DNA from: Armatimonadota bacterium
Lineage (GTDB): Bacteria; Armatimonadota; Fimbriimonadia; Fimbriimonadales; Fimbriimonadaceae
NCBI GenBank assembly: GCA_023392285.1
Contig: JAEVZK010000107.1
Span: forward strand, 1 to 28,046
Direction: 5' to 3'
DNA length: 28,046 nucleotides
The notes beneath the pieces are model-generated. The model made no database searches and was not told the origin of the DNA. It worked only from the letters and a program-made list of their open reading frames with translations. Positions 13,854 to 20,292 of the stretch are shown one piece after another (position 1 is the stretch's first letter; each line of letters opens with the position of its first letter). Both the position numbers and the translations under genes were made by a program.

Positions 13854-13859
13854 GAAGGA
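13854..13859 (+). promoter_or_regulatory. Shine-Dalgarno sequence deciding the selenoprotein start
   Basis: GAAGGA lies 7 nt before the ATG at 13867, which supports translation from there through the TGA at 13897. No comparable ribosome site precedes the ATG at 13912. Confidence 0.6.
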
Positions 13860-13866
13860 AAAGGAT

Positions 13867-14112
13867 ATGGTAATCGAAATTCTCTACTGCAACTCTTGAG
13901 GGTATGTCGACATGGCGACCAGTCTGGCCGCCGCTCTCAAGAATCACTTTAGCCGGGCGGGTAAAATCGACGTTGTATTAACCTCATCTTCAGGGGGACG
14001 ATACGAGGTTTATCTTGATGGAAAGGCAATCTTTTCCAAAAGGGAGACCGGGCGCAAGCCGAGCAACGACGAAATCATTGGCCTCGTCGAGGAGGCTTTG
14101 CGACGACGGTAA
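13867..14112 (+). CDS. Rdx family (SelW-like) selenoprotein; in-frame TGA at 13897-13899 read as selenocysteine
   Basis: From the ATG at 13867 the frame reads MVIEILYCNS, TGA, GYVDMATSLAAALKNHFSR and on to 14112, 81 residues in all. The product matches the thioredoxin-like Rdx family (SelW/SelT/SelH): a first strand ending in a CxxU/CxxC redox motif, a helix, then SSSGGRYEVYLDGKAIFSKR and the GRKPSNDEI helix typical of the family. The TGA falls exactly on the second redox residue (Cys8-Asn-Ser-Sec11). A start at 13912 would lose the first strand and the redox motif. A SECIS-like hairpin lies 15-33 nt after the TGA. Proposed role: thiol redox enzyme of unknown partner. Selenocysteine machinery genes are not in the window. 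Confidence 0.88.
13914..13932 (+). promoter_or_regulatory. Candidate bacterial SECIS hairpin
   Basis: GGCG (13914-13917) pairs with CGCC (13929-13932), then one A-C mismatch, then CCA pairs with TGG around a GTC loop. The loop starts 22 nt after the TGA and has G in first place. Known bacterial SECIS elements have the loop 16-37 nt after UGA, 3-14 nt long, with a G in the first two positions. The hairpin lies within the coding sequence, as expected for bacteria. Confidence 0.6.
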
Positions 14113-14117
14113 CGTTC

Positions 14118-14131
14118 GGGCCTTGCGGCCC
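14118..14131. terminator. Short GC hairpin between convergent genes
   Basis: GGGCC-ttgc-GGCCC lies between the stops of the selenoprotein gene (14112) and sucD (14132). Only a weak T-run follows, so termination strength is doubtful. Confidence 0.4.
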
Positions 14132-15019
14132 TTAGACGCCAGCCGTAATCTTCGATAGCTCTTGCTTGACCAGTCTTGGAATGTCGCTGGTGCGATCCGC
14201 AACCGGAACGCCGGCCTCTTCAAAGGCACGAACCTTGCTTTCGGGGGTTCCGGTGTTGCCGGAGATGATGGCGCCGGCATGACCCATGCGCTTGCCAGGA
14301 GGAGCGGTACGGCCCGAAATGAAGCCCACGACTGGCTTTGACATCGTCTTGATGTATTCGCAGGCGGTTTCTTCGTCGCTACCGCCGATCTCACCGATCA
14401 TCACCACTGCCTTGGTTGCCGGATCTTCCTCAAACATTCTCATGATGTCGATGAACCGCAAGCCGGGCAGAGGATCGCCGCCGATGCCGACGCAGGTGGT
14501 TTGTCCGATATCCGCGCGGGTCATCTCCCAAACAATTTCGTAGGTAAGGGTGCCGGAGCGGGAGACCAAACCGACGTTGCCCTGCTTGAAGATATGGCCG
14601 GGCATGATGCCCATCTTGCATTGGCCGGGCGAGATGATGCCTGCGCAGTTTCCGCCAAGGAGTTGAGTAACGCCGTTCGAACGAATGCGGTTGACCATTC
14701 TCAGCGAATCTTGAACCGGTACGCCTTCAGTGATCAAGGAAACGAACGGGATGCCCGCCGCCTCGCACTCCAGGACGGAATCGGCGGCAAATGGAGGTGG
14801 GACAAAGACCACGGCGGCGTTTGCGCCAGTCTTCGCGACTGCTTCATGAGCCGAATCGAATACGGGAACTCCGAGGTGGGTCGTTCCGCCTTTACCAGGG
14901 GTGACGCCGCCAACAACCTGAGTGCCATAGGCGATCATCTGTTCGGTATGGAATGAGCCCTCGCGCCCAGTCATTCCGCAAACAATCACCTTCGTGTTCT
15001 TATCGACGAGAATTGCCAT
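14132..15019 (-). CDS. sucD: Succinate-CoA ligase (ADP/GDP-forming) subunit alpha
   Basis: A 295-aa subunit of the TCA cycle enzyme that converts succinyl-CoA to succinate with formation of ATP or GTP. The N-terminal CoA-binding Rossmann domain starts MAILVDKNTKVIVCGMTGRE, followed by GSFHTEQMIAYGTQVVGGVT and GGTTHLGVPVFDS. Central motifs are ITEGVPVQDSLR and LLGGNCAGIISPG. The active-site His that is phosphorylated lies in RMGHAGAIISG. The length is typical. The start at 15019 is chosen from the conserved N-terminus and from a TAAACT hexamer 7 nt upstream; the open frame further upstream is only the reverse of the methyltransferase gene. sucC is not adjacent, which is unusual because the two are often paired. 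Confidence 0.96.
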   Translation of the reverse strand: MAILVDKNTKVIVCGMTGREGSFHTEQMIAYGTQVVGGVTPGKGGTTHLGVPVFDSAHEAVAKTGANAAVVFVPPPFAADSVLECEAAGIPFVSLITEGVPVQDSLRMVNRIRSNGVTQLLGGNCAGIISPGQCKMGIMPGHIFKQGNVGLVSRSGTLTYEIVWEMTRADIGQTTCVGIGGDPLPGLRFIDIMRMFEEDPATKAVVMIGEIGGSDEETACEYIKTMSKPVVGFISGRTAPPGKRMGHAGAIISGNTGTPESKVRAFEEAGVPVADRTSDIPRLVKQELSKITAGV

Positions 15020-15026
15020 TAGACGG

Positions 15027-15032
15027 AGTTTA
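15027..15032 (-). promoter_or_regulatory. -10-like hexamer TAAACT, 7 nt before sucD
   Basis: On the reverse strand TAAACT, 7 nt, ATG at 15019. No Shine-Dalgarno sequence. It fits the leaderless pattern. Confidence 0.5.
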
Positions 15033-15098
15033 CCGACTCGACGGGGTGACGGACCAGAATGCCAAGACGAGTCTGGGTAAAGCAACAACTCGGGAGAG

Positions 15099-15104
15099 TA
15101 AATT
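15099..15104 (+). promoter_or_regulatory. -10-like hexamer TAAATT, 8 nt before the methyltransferase GTG
   Basis: TAAATT, 8 nt, GTG at 15113. It is the reason for preferring 15113 over the in-frame ATG at 15059. Confidence 0.4.
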
Positions 15105-15112
15105 GTGTTGCA

Positions 15113-15736
15113 GTGACAGAATGGATCCGACAACTTTATCTCCATCCGGCCATGCATCTGATGGGCCATGCGCAGCGGCCCGAGGAACTCGATCTGGGAC
15201 TCGGATGGCTGTATTATGGATTGGCGAGAGTTGAACGACCGTCCACCGCCGTCGTCATTGGTTCTTGGCGCGGATTCGCTCCGATTGTGATCGGGAAGGC
15301 ACTGCAGGACAGTGGGGGCGGGGAAGTTGTTTTCATCGATCCTTCTTTGGTCGATGACTTCTGGAAACAACCTGACGAAGTCGCTCATCATTTTCAATCG
15401 TTCGGCATTTCGAATATCCGCCATGTTCGGATGACGACCCAACAGTTCGTCCAATCTGAACACTATGGGCGTCTGGACGAGGTTGGCCTGCTGCTTGTGG
15501 ATGGACTCCACACCTCTGAGCAGGCTGAATACGATTTCAGAGCATTCGAGCCGAAGTTTCCCTCGGGTGCGGTGGCTCTGTTCCACGACAGCGTGAGGAC
15601 ACGCTGGTCCAGAATCTACGGAGAACCTTATGAGCACACGGTTTGCCATTTTATGGATCAGCTCCGAACTTCAGGATCTTATGACGTGTTCTCTTTTGAG
15701 CAGGGAGATGGTCTAACGCTGGTGCGAAAGCGTTGA
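15113..15736 (+). CDS. Class I SAM-dependent methyltransferase (Methyltransf_24-like)
   Basis: A 207-aa protein from the GTG at 15113; the ATG at 15059 would add 18 residues. The Rossmann features are present: motif I AVVIGSWRGFAPIVIG (46-61), the acidic residue at the end of strand 2 in EVVFIDPSL (Asp76), LLLVDGLHTSEQAEYDFRAF (127-146) and GAVALFHDS (152-160). The DGLHT...DF and FHDS elements are typical of methyltransferase family 24, often found in polysaccharide or surface-glycan clusters. The stop TGA overlaps the TTG start of the following glycosyltransferase (TTGA), so the two are coupled. Substrate unknown. Confidence 0.82.
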   Translation: MTEWIRQLYLHPAMHLMGHAQRPEELDLGLGWLYYGLARVERPSTAVVIGSWRGFAPIVIGKALQDSGGGEVVFIDPSLVDDFWKQPDEVAHHFQSFGISNIRHVRMTTQQFVQSEHYGRLDEVGLLLVDGLHTSEQAEYDFRAFEPKFPSGAVALFHDSVRTRWSRIYGEPYEHTVCHFMDQLRTSGSYDVFSFEQGDGLTLVRKR

Positions 15737-16656
15737 GCCAGCTTTGGGCGGTGACATGCCTGTTCAATCCCGCCGGAGTCCGCATTCGCAAACAAAATTT
15801 CGAGCTGTTCAGAAGCCGACTTTGCCTGCCGTTGATTGTTGCGGAGCTTGCCTTCGACTGCAATCCCTTTGAACTAGCGCATGGGGATGCAGAGATCGTG
15901 TTGCAGGTGCGACAAGGTGATCGAATGTGGCAAAAGGAAGCACTGCTCAATCTCGCCATCACAAAGCTTCCACCCGAAGTAGAGAAGATTCTCGTGATCG
16001 ATTCGGACGTACTCCTGCCACAGGATGACGCTTACTTGCCGCAATTGGAGCGGATGCTCGACGACAAGGTGGCCATTCAGCCTTTTTCAACGGTTCGTCA
16101 CATCAACGCTCCACCCCATACGCCCGATACCCCGTCAACTGTTGGAGCTGCATCGACGGAAGGTTTTGAGCAGGTCTTCGGCAGAACTACTCGACGTGGC
16201 CTCGCGCCGTGCTCTGGCTACGTTTGGGGCATTCAGAGGCCCGTCATCGAGCGACACGGCCTTTATCCTTTTTGCATCGTAGGTGGAGGGGACTCGGCGC
16301 TGGTTGCGGCCGCGACGGGATACCCTGGCGCATTGGAGTCGCTCCACTCGCTAGGTGAAGCACAGCTCCGCAGATATCTCGGATGGGCGGAACCGTTTCG
16401 AGAAGAGGTGGCCGGACGGGTCGGCTTTATGGAAGCGCAGATTGGCCATCTTTGGCACGGCACCTGGGGAGGTCGGAAGGGCCGGGAAAGGCACCTGATC
16501 CTCCGGGAGCACGACTTTGATCCCGATGTCGATATTGCTAGAACGGAGGAAGGGCTTTGGCGGTGGAGCAGTGAAAAGCCAGCACTGCATCAAGCTGTCG
16601 CGGATTACTTTGTCGCTCGATGTGAAGATGGAGACTGTTCCACGGTGCGGGTTTGA
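15733..16656 (+). CDS. Putative GT-A type glycosyltransferase
   Basis: A 307-aa protein with a TTG start in a TTGA overlap with the methyltransferase. The N-terminal region, WAVTCLFNPAGVRIRKQNFE, then MWQKEALLNLAITKLPPEVE and KILVIDSDVLLPQ, resembles a GT-A family in which the DxD-type motif (Asp90-Ser-Asp92) binds the metal and nucleotide sugar. A later GGGDSALV segment and LGEAQLRRYLGWAE followed by a His-containing HLWHGTWGGRKGRERH are also seen in such enzymes. No membrane segment, so probably cytoplasmic. Sugar donor and acceptor cannot be inferred. It ends in another TTGA overlap, with the ATP-grasp gene. Confidence 0.72.
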   Translation: MSQLWAVTCLFNPAGVRIRKQNFELFRSRLCLPLIVAELAFDCNPFELAHGDAEIVLQVRQGDRMWQKEALLNLAITKLPPEVEKILVIDSDVLLPQDDAYLPQLERMLDDKVAIQPFSTVRHINAPPHTPDTPSTVGAASTEGFEQVFGRTTRRGLAPCSGYVWGIQRPVIERHGLYPFCIVGGGDSALVAAATGYPGALESLHSLGEAQLRRYLGWAEPFREEVAGRVGFMEAQIGHLWHGTWGGRKGRERHLILREHDFDPDVDIARTEEGLWRWSSEKPALHQAVADYFVARCEDGDCSTVRV

Positions 16657-17600
16657 GTTCTGAAATTCTGATCGTGCGCGCGCAGGCGGCCGGGCCACAC
16701 TACTACGATATAGTTTTGCAATGGCTTCGGGTGCACCACCCGCAATTGGGAGTTCATTTCGATCTTTGTCAGCTTCCGTTTCAGCTTCCAGACGAGAGTC
16801 GGTACAAGCTCGTGGTTTTCTGGCTGCAAGACCCGGTTCACCTGATCTCGCCTCCGCTTGCCAGGGCTGCTCTGGCCTTAGAGCAAGAATGCGAAACGAG
16901 GGGAATTCCGATGTTCAATCCGGTGACAAAGCATCGGAATCTAGGGAAAGTTGAAAGTTATCGTAGGCTGCACGAGATAGGGGTGAAGATGCCCAGGGCG
17001 GTATCTCTCGAGAATCCTCACGCACTTGAAGAGTTCTCATTTCCGGCTATTGTTCGTGAAGATCACGTTCACCAGGGAAGATTCGAGCTGATCAACGAAC
17101 CTTCCAAACTGGACAGTCTCGAGCTCAGCAACTTCTATGAGCCGGTGGTTTCGGAGTTCGTGGGCGTCAGGTCGGGTGACGGTAAGCACCGAAAATTTCG
17201 TGCTATCGTGGCTGGCAGGCACGTGGTCTCACATCATCTCCAGATTTCTTGGGATTGGAAGACTCACGGGAGCGCTAGGGTTGCAGACTTGGAGAGTCGC
17301 GAGGAGGAAATCGCTTACATTTCGAATCCTGACCCTTTTGAAGCGACACTTTTGAGGGCGGCTGAAGCCTTAGAACTTCAGTTCATCGCCTTCGATTACG
17401 GATGTTTGCCCGGTGGAGAGATCGTCATCTGGGAAGGCAACCAATTCCCGCATCTTCACTTTTCCAAGTTCTCGCTCGTTTACCGAAATTTCGCTATGGA
17501 CCGAACGATCGCCACAATGATCCGTGCCTACCTCGAAACCGCAGGGTTAACCGTGCCAGCAAAGTTGATGGAGCAATCCGACTACGAGCAGGATCTGTAA
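16653..17600 (+). CDS. ATP-grasp-like protein
   Basis: A 315-aa protein with a TTG start again inside a TTGA overlap with the preceding gene. Region 90-145 (NPVTKHRNLGKVESYRRLHE, GVKMPRAVSL, FPAIVREDHVHQG) looks like the start of an ATP-grasp module with the strand that carries the nucleotide-binding residue. FIAFDYGCLPGGEIVIWEGN (244-263) matches the metal-binding strand pair ending in E-x-N. Such proteins usually form amide, thioester or peptide bonds at the expense of ATP. The N-terminal 85 residues resemble a pre-ATP-grasp domain. Together with a methyltransferase and a glycosyltransferase, it may make or modify a small surface-linked or secreted molecule; this is inference. Confidence 0.7.
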   Translation: MSSEILIVRAQAAGPHYYDIVLQWLRVHHPQLGVHFDLCQLPFQLPDESRYKLVVFWLQDPVHLISPPLARAALALEQECETRGIPMFNPVTKHRNLGKVESYRRLHEIGVKMPRAVSLENPHALEEFSFPAIVREDHVHQGRFELINEPSKLDSLELSNFYEPVVSEFVGVRSGDGKHRKFRAIVAGRHVVSHHLQISWDWKTHGSARVADLESREEEIAYISNPDPFEATLLRAAEALELQFIAFDYGCLPGGEIVIWEGNQFPHLHFSKFSLVYRNFAMDRTIATMIRAYLETAGLTVPAKLMEQSDYEQDL

Positions 17601-17665
17601 TCGACGTACTGGAGCCGCACCTCATCGCAACTGACGAGCGGGGACGAACAGCGAACTTGCAGCAA

Positions 17666-18745
17666 ATGCCGGTTAAAAAGCTTATCGATTATACTGTTCC
17701 TCCAGACTTGACAGCACTGCCAGAAGATCTAAATCAAGAAGGATTCGAAATCGTGGACGATCAGATGTTGGACCTATTAGACCGGTTGGAGAGGAAGTCT
17801 ATGTCGGTGGACGACGTGCTTGTTTCAACAGCGGGAAGCGAGATCAAAGTCGCTGTCGTGAAGGAGCCTTCTCTTATCACGATAACTTTCACAGCGGCTC
17901 CTCAAGAAGATCAAAATTATGTGGTTTACACGAGTGAATGGCACGGCCACTTCTTGGATGCTGGAGAAGCTGTTGACGCGATCTTCAGCATTCTCGATGG
18001 GACTTCTCGGATTGTTGAGGAATGGCGCGGCGAAACCTTTGCTGGCGGTTGGAGAGAAACTTGGCAGGGCACCGCTTACGAAGTGTTCAACGTCTCGCTG
18101 TACCTCAACCCGTTCGATGTGGAGGAATGGCGCTCTTCAGAAGGGGGTTGGAACCGCAAAATTACGCACCGCAGGTACATCGCCTCCCCGGTGCCGGTCG
18201 CACCAGGATGTCCTCGCCTGGGCGAAAAGAAAGTCGAAGACATTACATCGAATCAGTCTCAAGCACAGGTCATATCCGGCTCCAAAGATTGGCTCGTGCA
18301 TACCTTCGGCCCGCCTCCCGAAGGCACTCGCTGGACCTTGTGTGCGTGCAACTCGCTGGTGTTGCCTCTGCCGCTAGGCTGGCTTGCCTACCCTCCAAAG
18401 GGGGACAGCCGGAACAGGTCTGATTTCTGGAAAGAGGGTGAGACAGCATTGATCAGAATCATCGGCTTCTTCCGACGTCGTGAAGTTCCCGCTGGTAAGA
18501 CCGCAGGGCAGGAGGGAGTACCTCCAGTTTCGGTCAATTACAGTAGTCAAGATCCTTGCTCCCATTCCTTAGACCATCGCTGCCATCTATGGGAGTGCAA
18601 CTTCGAAAATGGCAAGGAAGACATGTTGGCGCGAATCTACTTCTATCAGATGCGTAGCGACGCACGTAATTTGAGTTCTGTCGTGGCGGAACTCTCGGCA
18701 TGTGTAAAGCTTTCGAGGTTTGTCACGGAAGATGATGAAGAGTGA
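17666..18745 (+). CDS. Protein of unknown function at the end of the methyltransferase/glycosyltransferase operon
   Basis: A 359-aa protein from the ATG at 17666. The frame is open back to 17402, but that part overlaps the ATP-grasp gene. The sequence between 17600 and 17666 (VIDVLEPHLIATDERG) is open and could be coding from a non-canonical start. The protein is soluble, rich in acidic residues and Trp (WRGETFAGGWRETWQGTAYE, FNVSLYLNPFDVEEWRSSEG). It has several Cys near the C-terminus (CACNSL, DPCSHSLDHRCHLWEC) that might bind metal. No family recognised. It lies 65 bp after the ATP-grasp gene on the same strand. Its TGA stop directly abuts the stop of the convergent gene. Confidence 0.6.
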   Translation: MPVKKLIDYTVPPDLTALPEDLNQEGFEIVDDQMLDLLDRLERKSMSVDDVLVSTAGSEIKVAVVKEPSLITITFTAAPQEDQNYVVYTSEWHGHFLDAGEAVDAIFSILDGTSRIVEEWRGETFAGGWRETWQGTAYEVFNVSLYLNPFDVEEWRSSEGGWNRKITHRRYIASPVPVAPGCPRLGEKKVEDITSNQSQAQVISGSKDWLVHTFGPPPEGTRWTLCACNSLVLPLPLGWLAYPPKGDSRNRSDFWKEGETALIRIIGFFRRREVPAGKTAGQEGVPPVSVNYSSQDPCSHSLDHRCHLWECNFENGKEDMLARIYFYQMRSDARNLSSVVAELSACVKLSRFVTEDDEE

Positions 18746-19210
18746 CTACTTGGTCGTCAACGCAACCGTGCGGTCAGCCTTCAGCCAATCTACGCCTACT
18801 CCCAACGATTGGCCAAGAAAGCGCAGGGGCACCATCGTGCGGCCCTTCACGGAAATCGCGGGCTGGTCGAGAGCGACCTCTTTCCCGTCGACCTGTGCTC
18901 GATTTTTCCCGAGCACAAGCTGCACCGTGTGATCGCCACGCATAGCGGTCACCGTGCTCGTACCCTGATCCCACTTCAGGTCTGCGCCCATGTTCTCGAA
19001 AACGCCTCGCATGGGCACGAGAATGCTGTTCGCCACCATCATCGGCTGCGTGTCGGGGAACTTGATCAACTCGCCATCGAGAGTGACTTTGATCGCCATC
19101 TTGAAGTTACGATCATCGATGTGAGACGGGAGCCGCTCCTGATGCAGAACGCCCGCGAGAAGTAAGCAAATCACGGACTGTATGACCTGCGCACCGGCAC
19201 CCGGGTTCAC
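18746..19210 (-). CDS. Copper amine oxidase N-terminal (stalk) domain-like protein
   Basis: Up to 154 aa from a GTG at 19210; a GTG at 19174 would put the hydrophobic stretch VICLLLAGVL right at the N-terminus and is an alternative start. The stretch looks like a signal peptide. The rest matches the copper amine oxidase N-terminal-like domain: IKVTLDGELIKFPDTQPMMV, ILVPMRGVFENMGADLKWDQ, STVTAMRGDHTVQLVLGKN, then VALDQPAISVKGRTMVPLRF, LGQSLGVGVDWLKADRTVAL. Such domains are extracellular, non-catalytic and often cell-wall linked. Its GTG lies inside the -35 region of the divergent dapA promoter. The stop abuts the stop of the convergent gene with no gap. Confidence 0.8.
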   Translation of the reverse strand: MNPGAGAQVIQSVICLLLAGVLHQERLPSHIDDRNFKMAIKVTLDGELIKFPDTQPMMVANSILVPMRGVFENMGADLKWDQGTSTVTAMRGDHTVQLVLGKNRAQVDGKEVALDQPAISVKGRTMVPLRFLGQSLGVGVDWLKADRTVALTTK

Positions 19211-19234
19211 GCGGTGGTATCGGAGAAGTACACT
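19206..19234 (+). promoter_or_regulatory. dapA promoter: -35 TTCACG, 17-bp spacer, -10 TACACT
   Basis: TTCACG (19206-19211) and TACACT (19229-19234) are 17 bp apart, and TACACT lies 6 nt before the ATG at 19241. The start of transcription would fall on the start codon. This is the clearest complete example of the leaderless pattern in the window. Confidence 0.6.
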
Positions 19235-19240
19235 GTCTTC

Positions 19241-20146
19241 ATGGGCGCGTTTTTCGGACCGAAGGATTGGGGAACTCTACTAACCGCGATGTTGACTCCG
19301 TTCAACGCCGACGGATCCGTGAATTACGGTGGGGTTCGCAGAATTGCGCGGTACCTCGTAGAGGAGCAGAAGAATGATGGATTGGTCATCAACGGCACTA
19401 CCGGGGAGTCCCCGACGATGGAGCATGATGAAAAATTCAGGGTGCTCTCCGCAGTCTTGGAGGAAGTAGGGGATCGAGCTGCGATCGTGATGGGAACTGG
19501 CACCTATAACACTAAGGAGTCTATTGGCCTAACTCGCGAAGCAGAAAGGGCTGGCGCTCATGGAATCATGCTCGTCAATCCGTATTACAACAAGCCTGGA
19601 CAGGCAGGATTGTATGCGCACTTCTCCACGGTGGCGGCGGAGACACATCTGCCAGTAATGCTTTACAACATCATGCCCCGATCATCGATCAACCTTGAAA
19701 CCGCAACGCTGCTCCGACTTGCGGAGCTTGAGAACATCGTCGCGGTGAAAGAAGCGAGCGGCAACATCGGCCAAATTGGTGATGTCGCCAGTCAGGCTCC
19801 AAAGGGCTTTCGCGTGTATTCCGGAGATGATGGCCTGACTCTTCCAATCCTGAGCGTCGGCGGCGTAGGCCTAGTGAGCGTGGCTGCCCACGTGGTTGGT
19901 AGGGAACTGAAGGAGATGATCGAAGCTTTTCCGACCGATCCCAAACGGGCTCTCGCGATCCATCAGAAGCTCATTCCCGTGTTCAAGGCAATTTTCTCGG
20001 CACCAAGTCCGGCGCCGATCAAGTATGCGCTGTCTCAACGCGGCTTCGATTGCGAGGGTGTGCGGCTTCCGATCGTCAGTCTCACTCCCGAAGAGAAGCG
20101 AGTCGTTGATGATGCGTTATCGGCGTTCGCTCCGGCTCGTGTTTAG
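19241..20146 (+). CDS. dapA: 4-hydroxy-tetrahydrodipicolinate synthase (dihydrodipicolinate synthase)
   Basis: A 301-aa TIM-barrel enzyme that condenses pyruvate with aspartate semialdehyde in lysine and diaminopimelate synthesis. Key motifs: LLTAMLTPFNADGSVNYGGV, VINGTTGESPTM with the TT pair that shapes the active site, GIMLVNPYYNKPGQAGLYAH, VMLYNIMPRSS with the catalytic Tyr, and IVAVKEASGNIGQI with the Schiff-base Lys. The open frame extends upstream to a GTG at 19214, but the ATG at 19241 is chosen because it matches the usual N-terminus and lies 6 nt after TACACT. It stands alone, diverging from the stalk-domain gene, and is followed by pilC on the same strand after 146 bp. Confidence 0.95.
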   Translation: MGAFFGPKDWGTLLTAMLTPFNADGSVNYGGVRRIARYLVEEQKNDGLVINGTTGESPTMEHDEKFRVLSAVLEEVGDRAAIVMGTGTYNTKESIGLTREAERAGAHGIMLVNPYYNKPGQAGLYAHFSTVAAETHLPVMLYNIMPRSSINLETATLLRLAELENIVAVKEASGNIGQIGDVASQAPKGFRVYSGDDGLTLPILSVGGVGLVSVAAHVVGRELKEMIEAFPTDPKRALAIHQKLIPVFKAIFSAPSPAPIKYALSQRGFDCEGVRLPIVSLTPEEKRVVDDALSAFAPARV

Positions 20147-20202
20147 ACGAGATTCCCTTATCGGCAAGAAAAACAAAAAACTCTAATCCTGTTATTTTGC
20201 GT

Positions 20203-20277
20203 TGGTTCCCGAAGATGGGAAACCGAGAATTCTCTTGTGTGGAGGGAATGCGCCAGGAAGGCGTCAGATCTCCGCCG
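20203..20277 (+). other. Structured leader upstream of pilC
   Basis: The stretch before pilC can form an imperfect hairpin GGTTCCC-gaagat-GGGAAACC near 20205-20224. A second one has CGCC-aggaa-GGCG around 20251-20263, flanked by GGAG near 20240 and CTCC near 20272. It matches no riboswitch consensus I know. A structured 5' leader is possible but unproven. Confidence 0.3.
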
Positions 20278-20292
20278 GGGAAAACGCAACGG

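Larger units (their letters stand above)
13331..13866 (+). other. 536-bp non-coding, repeat-bearing spacer
   Basis: I see no convincing gene here. The stretch holds two copies of a 16-bp direct repeat (13392-13407 and 13437-13452), two adjacent perfect hairpins (13712-13728 and 13734-13746), and a pair of similar segments near 13610-13640 and 13755-13785 that would read TTVLDIVRAF and STVLDFVHAF in one frame. It separates the Rhs array from the selenoprotein gene and looks like a dump of dispersed intergenic elements. Confidence 0.6.

Noticed and set aside
13912..14112. 66-aa stand-alone gene starting at 13912
   Set aside because: This start loses the first strand and the redox motif of the Rdx fold; the ATG at 13867 with a Shine-Dalgarno sequence and readthrough of TGA gives the complete domain.
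15020..15649. Long N-terminal extension of sucD
   Set aside because: The extra residues are the reverse of the methyltransferase gene; sucD proteins start with the MAILVDKN-like sequence, and a promoter hexamer precedes that ATG.
20203..20292. c-di-GMP riboswitch before pilC
   Set aside because: The leader can fold, but the conserved GEMM sequence elements are not there.
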